This document shows, piece by piece, positions 1 to 6,009 of a stretch of 6,009 bases of DNA. The translations under genes and the position numbers were made by a program. Below the pieces are notes generated by a model that was not told the DNA's origin, did no database searches, and saw only the letters and a list, made by a program, of their open reading frames with translations. Source of the stretch: an uncultured Fidelibacterota bacterium (GTDB taxonomy: Bacteria > Fidelibacterota > Marinisomatia > Marinisomatales > UBA8229); assembly GCA_913054425.1 (NCBI GenBank), contig CAJXJG010000113.1:1-6009 (forward strand), read 5' to 3'. Positions within the stretch are counted from its first letter, which is position 1; each line of letters begins with the position of its first letter.

Positions 1-2
1 AT

Positions 3-1766
3 GAATATTCCAATCCTCCTGAGATTGGATTCCCATTAAACGACATTCGGAAATTTCGAGTCGAATACGCCAGGGATAATTTCACTATAAAAGTAGGTGA
101 TATTTACGAATATTGGGGCAGGGGGCTCGTCTTTAATCAAATTGATGACCAGACAACCAATTATGATAATGGAACGCGAGGATTATTTCTCGGCTATACA
201 AATGGTGGACTTTCTCTCAGCCATTTAAATGGAAATACTGAAATATGGTTTTTTGGGAATGATTTGAGAACCCCCTATTTTAATAATTCACATAGCATGT
301 ATGGAAACCAGGCTCAGTATGACTGGAATAACATCTCTTTAGGTCTGACCCAGCTCCATTCGAATGAAACACACCAGAAATATTTTGGTGAGGCCTATGT
401 CAATCATAAATTGAAAGGGATTTACGGTTCCATCATGCTGGACAATGCTGATCTTTTTGTTGAATACGTTGATAAAAAATCGACTGAAAAAGCAAGTTTA
501 TTCCAAGGTATTCCTCACGATACTTTAAAAAATGGATATGGTGTATATGGCAACTTGAACCTATATCTCGGGAGTTGGGGGCTCACAACCGAATATAAAC
601 GATATGTTTTTGATAGCGGACATGGAGATTTTACTGTCGATGAATATGGGAACAGGATCGGATTTCAAATGATGCCTACCTTAGGCAGGGAACAAAATAC
701 AACCTTGCTTGGGCGTGTGGTACACCCCTATAATTTTAATGATGAACGAGGCTTACAATTATCCTTGACGGGACCTTTGCCATTGGGGTTAAATCTACTG
801 ACTCAATATGCTCATTTGAGTCGCAATGATACGTGGCAATCCCTAACTACCATTGATTGGAAAAATAAACATATTGATGGCCTTCTTCCCGGTTCAGATG
901 AATCGTCCCTGCCCTACTGGGAAAACTACCAGGAGATAAGCGGTTTTGGATTGGATGATAAACTTTATTTTCGTTTTGGACGCGGCAACAACAAAGACAT
1001 TATTAAGGTTTTCCGCTTTTTTGATGGCCAGCAGCGAAGTATGATCTTGACAGAATCCTGGAATTATGATACAACAGAATATTACGGATATATTTATGTG
1101 GATTCGACCTTAGTTACTGATACAAGTTTTACTGCTCTTTTTGATGTGGAGTCAAAAATGTGGCAGGAGGTTGGATCTAATACTTATCCATTTGAGTTCT
1201 CTTATACCCTTAAAAACGGATATTCACTTGGAATTGGATTTGAGTACCAGGAACGGAAAAAAAGAAATATCTCCAGAGGAAATGCCACGTTTTACAATGG
1301 GTCAGATTCGAGTTGGTCCTTGATCAATCCTGATAATCCAGATTCATTTTATGTGAATTATGAATCCCAATTTACAGATTGGAATTCCGAAAGGGTAAAG
1401 ACCCAATTTAATCGAATGGTTACTCTGTCATTCAGTAAAGCATCAAAATGGTCGCTGACCATAAACCATGACCAGTCAAGTGCATTTGACGGACCGAAAA
1501 CGATTGATCCCTATTATAATCCATTAGAAGCGTTGATATTCGGTGATATTAAATATTTTACCGGAGACCGGGATCGATCAGCACCACCCAGATTCGGTCA
1601 ACAAAGATGGGTATCAGCGGAAGTTGCATTCAATTTATCCTCATCCCAACGAATCTCGATCATGTATGGTTCGATTCAGGGCGGTCTGTATTGCAGTAAT
1701 GGCATCTGCAGGCAAATTGCACCATTTAATGATGGGGTTAAATTGACCTATAGTGCCATTTTTTAA
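3..1766 (+). CDS. Outer-membrane beta-barrel protein, DUF6029-like, 5' end cut by window edge
   Basis: The frame is open from base 3 through the TAA at 1764-1766, giving 587 visible residues, and the true start lies left of the window. A TTG at 264 is in frame, but sequence upstream of it stays open and protein-like, so it is internal. Visible residues about 20-65 hold a conserved-looking block containing VGDIYEYWGRGLVF, then IDDQTTNYDNGTRG. This resembles the 'GDFYEQFGSGL...DNALRG' block I associate with the DUF6029 family of envelope proteins; that assignment is from memory. The rest is rich in alternating aromatic and polar residues with many Tyr, Trp and Gly, as in amphipathic beta strands, and it ends LTYSAIF with the C-terminal Phe recognised by the BAM barrel-assembly machinery. 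No enzyme motif is seen. It probably sits in the outer membrane; its function is unknown. The next gene starts 58 bp downstream with no terminator between them, suggesting co-transcription. Confidence 0.87.
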   Translation, partial: EYSNPPEIGFPLNDIRKFRVEYARDNFTIKVGDIYEYWGRGLVFNQIDDQTTNYDNGTRGLFLGYTNGGLSLSHLNGNTEIWFFGNDLRTPYFNNSHSMYGNQAQYDWNNISLGLTQLHSNETHQKYFGEAYVNHKLKGIYGSIMLDNADLFVEYVDKKSTEKASLFQGIPHDTLKNGYGVYGNLNLYLGSWGLTTEYKRYVFDSGHGDFTVDEYGNRIGFQMMPTLGREQNTTLLGRVVHPYNFNDERGLQLSLTGPLPLGLNLLTQYAHLSRNDTWQSLTTIDWKNKHIDGLLPGSDESSLPYWENYQEISGFGLDDKLYFRFGRGNNKDIIKVFRFFDGQQRSMILTESWNYDTTEYYGYIYVDSTLVTDTSFTALFDVESKMWQEVGSNTYPFEFSYTLKNGYSLGIGFEYQERKKRNISRGNATFYNGSDSSWSLINPDNPDSFYVNYESQFTDWNSERVKTQFNRMVTLSFSKASKWSLTINHDQSSAFDGPKTIDPYYNPLEALIFGDIKYFTGDRDRSAPPRFGQQRWVSAEVAFNLSSSQRISIMYGSIQGGLYCSNGICRQIAPFNDGVKLTYSAIF

Positions 1767-1824
1767 AATTGAACCTTAGTATTGAGGATCATTAAATTCA
1801 AAAATCTTTTTTAGGAGCAAAGTC

Positions 1825-3315
1825 ATGATTAAAAGAATAATTCTAATATTTACTTTAATGAGTGGTGTTTTCGCATTGCCATTGCAAGTAGGTGACACAT
1901 GCCCGGATTTTACCATTCCTATTTGTGCAAATGGGGAGGGAAATTTTAACCTGTATGAACAATGCAACGGTGCCGAAAACGGCGGTTATTATAAAGTAAC
2001 CTGGCTCAATATTTTTGCAACCTGGTGAGGGCCCTGTCAATCGGAGGCTCCGATTACAGAAGGAATTTGGCAAGGATATCAATCGCAAGGTGCGCCAGTA
2101 AAAGTAGTTGCGAATGGGTTTGATTATGGAACCTATTCCTGCACGGGCTGGGCAGAAACATTTGGCATTACCTATCCCATGCTGGATGGTGACGCTGTAG
2201 GAACTGTCTGGGATCTATTTGGTCAAGGATACATCCCCCATAATGTTGTTCTCGACCATAATATGGAAGTGGTTTATACTGACGCAGGATTCAATCAATC
2301 TGCGATATTGGCTGCCATCGATGCAGCCCTGGAAAATGTACCCATGGACGCAGATGATGATGGATTAGATGATCCGGTTGATAATTGTCCAAACGTCTAT
2401 AATCCAGGCCAGGAAGATATTGATCTCGACGGATTGGGAGATGCATGTGATATTTGTGACAATGCGAATGTGTGGGTGTTGGGAAATACCAATGGTAGTG
2501 TTGAAAATGGAACCGTCACTATTGATATTTTTGATGTATTAACACTTGTTGATATCATTCTAAACGATGACACTGAGAGTTGCGGTTATGAAACAGCCAA
2601 TATCAATATGGATTCCCACGTGAATGTTATTGATGTAATTGGTTTGGTCCAGATGATATTAAATGGAACTTTTGGTGGGACAGCAATCCCGCCAGGGGAT
2701 GGTAATTTTGATATCCTTCATACCGAGAATGGAGATAAAGCTGTTATTTCCAGCCCGGAAAAGATCAGCGGATTTCAGTTCGAAACATATTCCACCGAAG
2801 TATCAGTTGCTGATTTGAATAAAATAGTTTTACCGGAAGGGTGGTCATTGAATTACTCTCAAACAGGTGATAAACTCAGAGTTTTAGCTTTTGATGGAAG
2901 TGGACAAAACCCACGGCAAAAGATCGAATTTAGTCTACCCAATATTTCTGCAACATCGTTTCAAAATACGGTGGTTTCAAGCCCGAAAGCGGGTGAGATC
3001 CGGATGAGGTTTTCTGAATCAGGAGCATTCGGTCAATTTGGTATGCCGAATACGCCTCAGATTCAAAGCCTGTATCCCAACCCGTTTAACCCGGTTTTAT
3101 CTGTCTCTTTTTCACTCCCTACCGAATCACTCACAAAAGTGACTGTTTATAATACCTTGGGTGAAATAGTAGATGTGATTGAAAATGGACAAATGATGAA
3201 AGCTGGATTTCACACCTTTTACTGGGATGCAGCAGATCAATCATCTGGGATGTACTTTATCCAGGTCCGAACTGGAAACCATGTTGATACAAAAAAGGCG
3301 ATTCTGGTCAAATAA
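1825..3315 (+). CDS. Predicted secreted selenoprotein: TlpA/thioredoxin-like redoxin with TSP3, dockerin-like and type IX sorting domains
   Basis: Both sides of the in-frame TGA (2026-2028) are in one frame with no other stop, giving 496 residues if it is read as selenocysteine (Sec68). Start: ATG 1825 follows AGGAG (1813-1817) by 7 nt. Domains: signal peptide 1-17 (cleavage after VFA); TlpA/AhpC-like redoxin about 20-170, with VGDTCPDF at 22-29, active site FATW-U-GPC at 64-71 (Cys71 resolving), FGITYPML at 113-120 and candidate cis-Pro138 in YIPHNVVLD; thrombospondin type 3 calcium repeats 175-212, including DADDDGLDD and Cys188/208/211; two dockerin-like repeats about 218-283; a beta-rich linker about 295-400; type IX (Por) sorting domain about 415-496, starting at YPNPFNP (417-423) and ending KKAILVK. 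Extra cysteines at 26, 34, 47 and 106 may form disulfides. Expected role: thiol-disulfide exchange or peroxide reduction at the cell surface; substrate unknown. Alternatives to Sec are a sequencing error or a recent nonsense mutation, but the exact catalytic position and the adjacent hairpin favour Sec. Confidence 0.88.
2026..2028 (+). other. In-frame TGA, predicted selenocysteine codon (Sec68)
   Basis: The TGA lies between codons for FATW and GPCQSEAP, so it takes the place of the N-terminal, nucleophilic cysteine of a thioredoxin-type WCGPC motif. Signal peptide and domain start lie upstream, and the rest of the redoxin fold continues downstream in the same frame. Sec replacing this attacking Cys is a known pattern in thioredoxin-fold selenoproteins. 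The other complete genes here end in TAA, and I see no other in-frame TGA, so a genome-wide reassignment of TGA is not suggested. Whether the organism encodes SelA, SelB, SelD and tRNA-Sec cannot be seen here. Confidence 0.85.
2034..2059 (+). promoter_or_regulatory. Predicted bacterial SECIS hairpin
   Basis: Immediately downstream of the TGA the RNA can fold as CUGU (2034-2037), bulged C2038, AAUCGG (2039-2044), loop AGGCU (2045-2049), CCGAUU (2050-2055), ACAG (2056-2059). That is ten Watson-Crick pairs with one bulge. A2045 and U2049 can also pair, leaving a GGC triloop, close to the A-GGUC-U apex of the Escherichia coli fdhF SECIS. The first loop G (2046) is 18 nt after the TGA, much like fdhF and inside the roughly 16-37 nt range described for bacterial SECIS elements. 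It would bind SelB to deliver Sec-tRNA. One difference is that the bulged base is C, where fdhF has a bulged U. No folding program was run. Confidence 0.77.
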
Positions 3316-3344
3316 TTTAGTCTGAAACCCTTAATTCTATTTCT

Positions 3345-3384
3345 AAATTCGGCGGCTTATTTTGGGCCGCCGAATTTATTTTTG
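3345..3384 (+). terminator. Strong intrinsic terminator after the selenoprotein gene
   Basis: A perfect 12-bp stem, AAATTCGGCGGC (3345-3356) with GCCGCCGAATTT (3366-3377), closes a 9-nt loop and is followed by ATTTTTG (3378-3384). It starts 29 bp past the TAA of the selenoprotein gene and ends that transcription unit. The A-rich left arm and T-rich right arm could also let it work on the opposite strand, but no minus-strand gene ends here. Confidence 0.9.
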
Positions 3385-3476
3385 GGTGTCTGCTAACGGT
3401 AAAATATTAGTTCCTGGTCCTGGAAGTTGGGGTACGAGTCATGATCTCAAACTTTTTAAATGACAAAAAATTATAT
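3385..3476. other. Intergenic stretch before tRNA-Arg
   Basis: No gene is seen between the terminator and the tRNA. A weak promoter-like pair, TTGGGT (3382-3387) and TATTAG (3405-3410) with 17-bp spacing, overlaps the end of the terminator. It could serve the tRNA, but it is a poor match and I give it low weight. Confidence 0.2.
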
Positions 3477-3550
3477 GCGCCCGTAGCTCAACTGGATAGA
3501 GTGTCTGGCTACGGACCAGAAGGTTGGGGGTTCGAATCCTCCCGGGCGTA
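3477..3550 (+). tRNA. tRNA-Arg (anticodon ACG)
   Basis: A full cloverleaf folds by eye. Acceptor GCGCCCG (3477-3483) pairs with CGGGCGT (3543-3549), including one G-U at the end, followed by discriminator A3550. The D stem is GCTC/GAGT around a loop with the conserved GG. Anticodon stem TCTGG (3504-3508) pairs with CCAGA (3516-3520) around CTACGGA, placing anticodon ACG at 3511-3513. T stem GGGGG pairs with CCTCC around TTCGAAT. The variable loop is short (AGGTT). The A following GG in the D loop fits an arginine tRNA identity base. The 3' CCA is not encoded. ACG is normally edited to ICG in bacteria to read CGU, CGC and CGA. It stands alone between two terminators. Confidence 0.96.
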
Positions 3551-3556
3551 CATGCA

Positions 3557-3590
3557 AAAAGCCTTACTAGTTGGGGCTTTTATTATTTAT
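3557..3590 (+). terminator. Intrinsic terminator downstream of tRNA-Arg
   Basis: AAAAGCC (3557-3563) pairs with GGCTTTT (3575-3581) around an 11-nt loop, and an AT-rich tail (ATTATTTAT) follows. It begins 6 bp after the tRNA, where a tRNA terminator is expected. The stem is short with only three G-C pairs and the T tract is interrupted, so it is weaker than the one at 3345. Confidence 0.6.
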
Positions 3591-3610
3591 AAGACATGTC
3601 TATTTTAAAT

Positions 3611-3640
3611 TTGCCTCCGACGGACACTCTCCCTTATATT
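3611..3640 (+). promoter_or_regulatory. Possible sigma70-type promoter for the acidic-repeat gene
   Basis: TTGCCT (3611-3616) and TATATT (3635-3640) are separated by 18 bp and lie about 90 bp before the start codon at 3728, just after the tRNA terminator, where a new promoter is needed. The match is only partial and the sigma-factor preference of this lineage is uncertain. Nothing else is recognisable in the leader 3641-3717. Confidence 0.27.
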
Positions 3641-3727
3641 CAATACGAGTAATTATACTCACGAGGTAAGAGAATTTTAATCAAAATCGATGACTGCAAG
3701 CGCAGTGCATCAAGCACGGAGTTCGAC

Positions 3728-4528
3728 ATGTCGAAAAGAATCCTTTTTTCTTTTCTAAACCGGATGACCCAGTTGGTCCTTTGGGTCTGTTTATCCATTC
3801 TCATTTTAGCACCCACATCCAATCTTTACGCCCAGGATCCGGATGATGTGGATGACGTAGAAGAATTTTGGGGTGACGACGAAGAATACGAAGACGATGA
3901 ATATGAGGATGACGAATACCTTGACGATGAAGAATATGAAGATGAAGAATATGAAGATGACGAATACGATGATGAGGAATACGATGATGAGGAATATGAA
4001 GATGAGGAATATGAAGATGAAGAATATGAAGATGATGAAATCGATGACACCGAATTAGCAGACGAAGCGAATATTTTAGGATATACCATAGATCTTGCGG
4101 GGAGTTCTCCAAGGTTTGTGAATATGAATCTCCAGGACTGGGGATCTAGCGTAGACCTTAGAGCCAGCATAGAATTCCCTATTTTAATGCAAATATTGGG
4201 GATGAGATTCCGATTTGGTGTAGAGGTCGGTACATTCAAATTTGAACATGATATGCCCCCAAAGACGGATAGGTATAATGGGATCACAGCTATGGGCCTT
4301 ATTTCCTTTCCGGCTGGACCCGGAAAGATCAAGTTTGGCGCAGGGATAGTTGGCGATTCTCCCGCGTTTATGATGGAAGCATCCTATGGATTTAAACTTG
4401 GTGGAATTCTGGATATTCGAGGAGGAATCCGATCCACTGAAGTCATGAATGGTGAAACAACCGAAAAATCAGTCCTTGGCCGTACCGGTTGGATGGATGG
4501 TGTTTTACTCTTGGGTATAAATTTCTAA
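3728..4528 (+). CDS. Exported acidic-repeat protein with C-terminal small beta-barrel domain
   Basis: 266 residues; ATG 3728 follows GGAG (3718-3721) by 6 nt. Residues 1-35 form a signal peptide (basic start, hydrophobic stretch about 14-29, then SNLYA before Gln36). Residues 36-110 are almost wholly Asp, Glu and Tyr, including a pentapeptide array of consensus [E/D]-D-[D/E]-E-Y at 55-105. Residues about 116-266 look like outer-membrane beta strands: alternating patterns such as FRFGVEVGTFKFEH, repeated Gly, and a final GINF with C-terminal Phe. A small, perhaps eight-stranded barrel is my inference. The acidic part could bind calcium or other cations, in the periplasm or outside depending on topology. 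I do not recognise a named family. The next gene begins 7 or 22 bp after the stop, so the two are probably co-transcribed. Confidence 0.88.
   Translation: MSKRILFSFLNRMTQLVLWVCLSILILAPTSNLYAQDPDDVDDVEEFWGDDEEYEDDEYEDDEYLDDEEYEDEEYEDDEYDDEEYDDEEYEDEEYEDEEYEDDEIDDTELADEANILGYTIDLAGSSPRFVNMNLQDWGSSVDLRASIEFPILMQILGMRFRFGVEVGTFKFEHDMPPKTDRYNGITAMGLISFPAGPGKIKFGAGIVGDSPAFMMEASYGFKLGGILDIRGGIRSTEVMNGETTEKSVLGRTGWMDGVLLLGINF
3890..4042 (+). repeat. 15-bp tandem array encoding acidic Asp/Glu-Tyr pentapeptides
   Basis: Ten consecutive units of about 15 bp, such as GAAGATGAAGAATAT and GATGATGAGGAATAC, encode EDDEY, EDDEY, LDDEEY, EDEEY, EDDEY, DDEEY, DDEEY, EDEEY, EDEEY and EDDEI. The third unit is 18 bp because of one extra codon. 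Units differ mainly at third positions (GAA/GAG, GAT/GAC, TAT/TAC), and the amino-acid pattern is held more tightly than the DNA. The array is in frame and each step is a multiple of three, so copy-number change would not break the gene. Confidence 0.93.
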
Positions 4529-4535
4529 ATATTTA

Positions 4536-6009
4536 ATGACTTTGTATAAGATGGTAATCAGATCCCATTTTAAATCATCATTTATTTATGCAGCGGTATT
4601 TTTTCTTGCTGGATCATTCGTATTCGGGGTTGATATAGGTTTTGCATCTGTAGATGGAGTTTATAATGATGAGTATGCGGAAAGTGCAGACCCCACCCTT
4701 GCAATAGAGATTCAGGATTGTAGCAACTGTAATTTGCGTTTCACAATTACAATTGAACTCAGTAGCGGTATTGGTACCGCGTCTCCTAGCAATAACACTA
4801 CAACTGATTTGATGGATGACTTTAATAATATTTACTGGGGACAGGACCTAACGAGTTCAGATAACGGTGCAAACTATTTTACAACCCAAAATCTTATTGA
4901 GATAGAAAATAATGCGACCCAGTATGTTACTCTTGATGTGTTAGATGATATTCGTTATGAGCTGAATGATGACGGGTACGAAACTGTTAATATAGAAATA
5001 TCTTCTTCAACAGTTGGGGTAAATATCCTTGATGGGCAAGATGCATTTCAGATTCGGATCGTAGATAATGACGATGTGCCTAAAATTGGATTCTATGATT
5101 ATGGACAGACCGATGGGGTCTATACTTATTCTCAGGAAGAATATCAGAGCGATTATGATTTGCGGATCTATGCACTCGATCCTGATGATCTCTATTCAAC
5201 AGTATCATCCATAGGAACGGATGTTACTGTATACTGGAAGATCAGTGACTTTGGCACAACCGATACGGATGATCATGGTAGCTCTGCAGGTGGGTGGGAT
5301 GGTAGCAGTGGATACTTCACGCTCACAGAATATGGAGTCAATGCTCAGGGTAGGAACCTACATTGGTATGATCTTTATAGTATCGATGATGAGACCGATG
5401 AACTTGATGAAAGTTTTACCATAACCCTTTCTCTGGATCCAGATTATATTGGTGAAGCAGGCGACCCTGACCCAGACGGTGTAATCCCTTCAAGTGTCCA
5501 GAGCATGGAAATCACGATTGAAGATGACGATGATGCCCCTTATGTTTATTTTAATACTGAGAACACTGAAATAAATGAAGCTGCCTGCGATAACGATAAC
5601 ACATCGGACGAAGTCTCAATAACTGTAAAGCTGCAGCGAGCGTCCGGGATCGATAATGTGACGGTGGGGTACTCCATAACGGGAGCTCCTTTTGAAGATG
5701 GTAACAATGGCGCGGAAGAAGTTAGTATCCAGGCCGGTAATATAAATTTTGGAGACGCAGGTACGAACACAACAACCCTCACATTCAGCGTAGATGATGA
5801 CAATTATTATGAAGGAAACACAGACGAAGAGATTGTTATAACACTTACATCTCCAAATAATACTCAAGTCAATGATACTGGTGAAGGTAGCTACACCCAG
5901 ATAACGCACACGGTTATTATAGGCGACAACGATTCAGCACCGATCCTTGCTTTTTCGAATGGTTCTGACGCTTCAGGGACGGAGGCAGGAAATGCATCAC
6001 CCATCCTTA
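4536..6009 (+). CDS. Calx-beta repeat surface protein, N-terminal part, runs off right edge
   Basis: The frame stays open from ATG 4536 to the window end (491 codons, no stop). A second in-frame ATG at 4551 is equally possible. Neither has a clear Shine-Dalgarno; with 4551 the protein starts MVIRSHFKSSFIYAAVFFLA, a good signal peptide. Numbering from 4551, three Calx-beta-like repeats end in acidic Ca-binding turns: IVDNDD (about 170-175), IEDDDDAP (about 323-330) and IGDNDSAP (about 457-464). A fourth starts at ILAFSNG. The third is most typical: acidic opening, INEA, VSITVKLQRASG, TLTFSVDDDNYYEGNTDEEIVITLTSP, then HTVIIGDND (described here in separate pieces). Repeats 1 and 2 are more divergent, with insertions. 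Calx-beta domains are calcium-binding beta sandwiches of sodium-calcium exchangers, integrins and large bacterial adhesins. Adhesion or a surface-structural role is likely. Full length and any C-terminal sorting domain are unknown. Confidence 0.86.
   Translation, partial: MTLYKMVIRSHFKSSFIYAAVFFLAGSFVFGVDIGFASVDGVYNDEYAESADPTLAIEIQDCSNCNLRFTITIELSSGIGTASPSNNTTTDLMDDFNNIYWGQDLTSSDNGANYFTTQNLIEIENNATQYVTLDVLDDIRYELNDDGYETVNIEISSSTVGVNILDGQDAFQIRIVDNDDVPKIGFYDYGQTDGVYTYSQEEYQSDYDLRIYALDPDDLYSTVSSIGTDVTVYWKISDFGTTDTDDHGSSAGGWDGSSGYFTLTEYGVNAQGRNLHWYDLYSIDDETDELDESFTITLSLDPDYIGEAGDPDPDGVIPSSVQSMEITIEDDDDAPYVYFNTENTEINEAACDNDNTSDEVSITVKLQRASGIDNVTVGYSITGAPFEDGNNGAEEVSIQAGNINFGDAGTNTTTLTFSVDDDNYYEGNTDEEIVITLTSPNNTQVNDTGEGSYTQITHTVIIGDNDSAPILAFSNGSDASGTEAGNASPIL

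Noticed and set aside
1..39. ATG at base 1 opening a short frame
   Set aside because: It stops at 37-39 and is out of frame with the long gene.
264..266. TTG start for the DUF6029-like gene
   Set aside because: The frame is open and protein-like from base 3 to 263, including the best conserved block, so the start is outside the window.
1825..2028. A complete 67-residue protein ending at TGA 2028
   Set aside because: It stops exactly before the second half of a CxxC motif; it is the N-terminal part of the longer selenoprotein.
2026..2028. Genome-wide reassignment of TGA to Trp or Gly
   Set aside because: Only one in-frame TGA occurs across four genes, and it falls at a catalytic Cys position with a SECIS-like hairpin; a reassigned codon should appear at many Trp or Gly sites.
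1855..2088. Minus-strand frame across the TGA region
   Set aside because: It is antisense to the redoxin domain and has no recognisable features; the plus-strand motif evidence is much stronger.
2179..3315. A separate 378-residue gene starting at ATG 2179
   Set aside because: Met119 is inside the redoxin fold (ITYPMLDGD), there is no ribosome binding site near it, and the same frame continues upstream to the TGA and beyond with redoxin-like sequence.
3890..4042. CRISPR array
   Set aside because: The units are 15-bp contiguous coding repeats without spacers, inside an open frame with signal peptide and barrel.
3801..4112. Minus-strand His/Ile/Leu-rich frame and plus-strand Met/Lys/Asn/Thr-rich frame (3873-4058)
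   Set aside because: Both are other-frame readings of the same 15-bp repeat, with composition imposed by the repeat.
3826..4332. Minus-strand 168-codon frame rich in Ser and Tyr
   Set aside because: It is the antisense shadow of the GAA/GAT/TAT repeat, which reads as Ser/Tyr on the other strand. The array lacks stops for compositional reasons; there is no signal peptide or ribosome binding site.
5546..5909. Two overlapping minus-strand frames near the right end
   Set aside because: They lie opposite the open Calx-beta frame, which has a recognisable domain pattern. The minus-strand products show no coherent domain.

Overview
This window most likely comes from an uncultured Gram-negative, marine-type bacterium of the Fibrobacteres-Chlorobi-Bacteroidetes side of the tree. 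Candidatus Neomarinimicrobiota (SAR406/Marinimicrobia) or a relative is my best guess. The clues are a type IX secretion (Por) C-terminal sorting domain with the YPNPFNP signature, a dockerin-like pair combined with thrombospondin type 3 calcium repeats, a DUF6029-like outer-membrane protein, two proteins ending in the phenylalanine typical of outer-membrane barrels, and moderately AT-rich DNA. The taxonomy is inference, because there is no rRNA or marker gene here.

Layout, all on the + strand: (1) 3-1766, the 3' part of a large outer-membrane beta-barrel protein resembling DUF6029, cut by the left edge. (2) 1825-3315, one gene broken by an in-frame TGA at 2026-2028. Read through, it gives a 496-residue exported protein: signal peptide, thioredoxin/TlpA-like domain, thrombospondin type 3 repeats, dockerin-like repeats, beta-rich linker and type IX sorting domain. 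The TGA sits exactly at the first cysteine of the WCGPC redox motif. A hairpin with a GGC apical loop lies at the distance expected of a bacterial SECIS element, so the TGA is best read as selenocysteine. A strong intrinsic terminator follows at 3345-3384. (3) 3477-3550, tRNA-Arg(ACG), with its own small terminator at 3557-3590. (4) 3728-4528, an exported protein with a run of acidic Asp/Glu/Tyr pentapeptides followed by a small predicted beta-barrel. (5) 4536 (or 4551) to the right edge, the N-terminal part of a large exported protein made of Calx-beta-like repeats.

How they may work together: genes 1 and 2 are 58 bp apart with no terminator between them, so an outer-membrane protein and an exported selenoprotein redoxin may be co-transcribed. 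Genes 4 and 5 are almost contiguous and may pair an outer-membrane acidic protein with a calcium-binding surface protein. The whole window is about the cell envelope, and calcium-binding motifs recur in three of its four proteins.

The main result is the predicted selenoprotein. Ordinary gene calling would split it into a 67-residue fragment and a 378-residue fragment and lose the active site.
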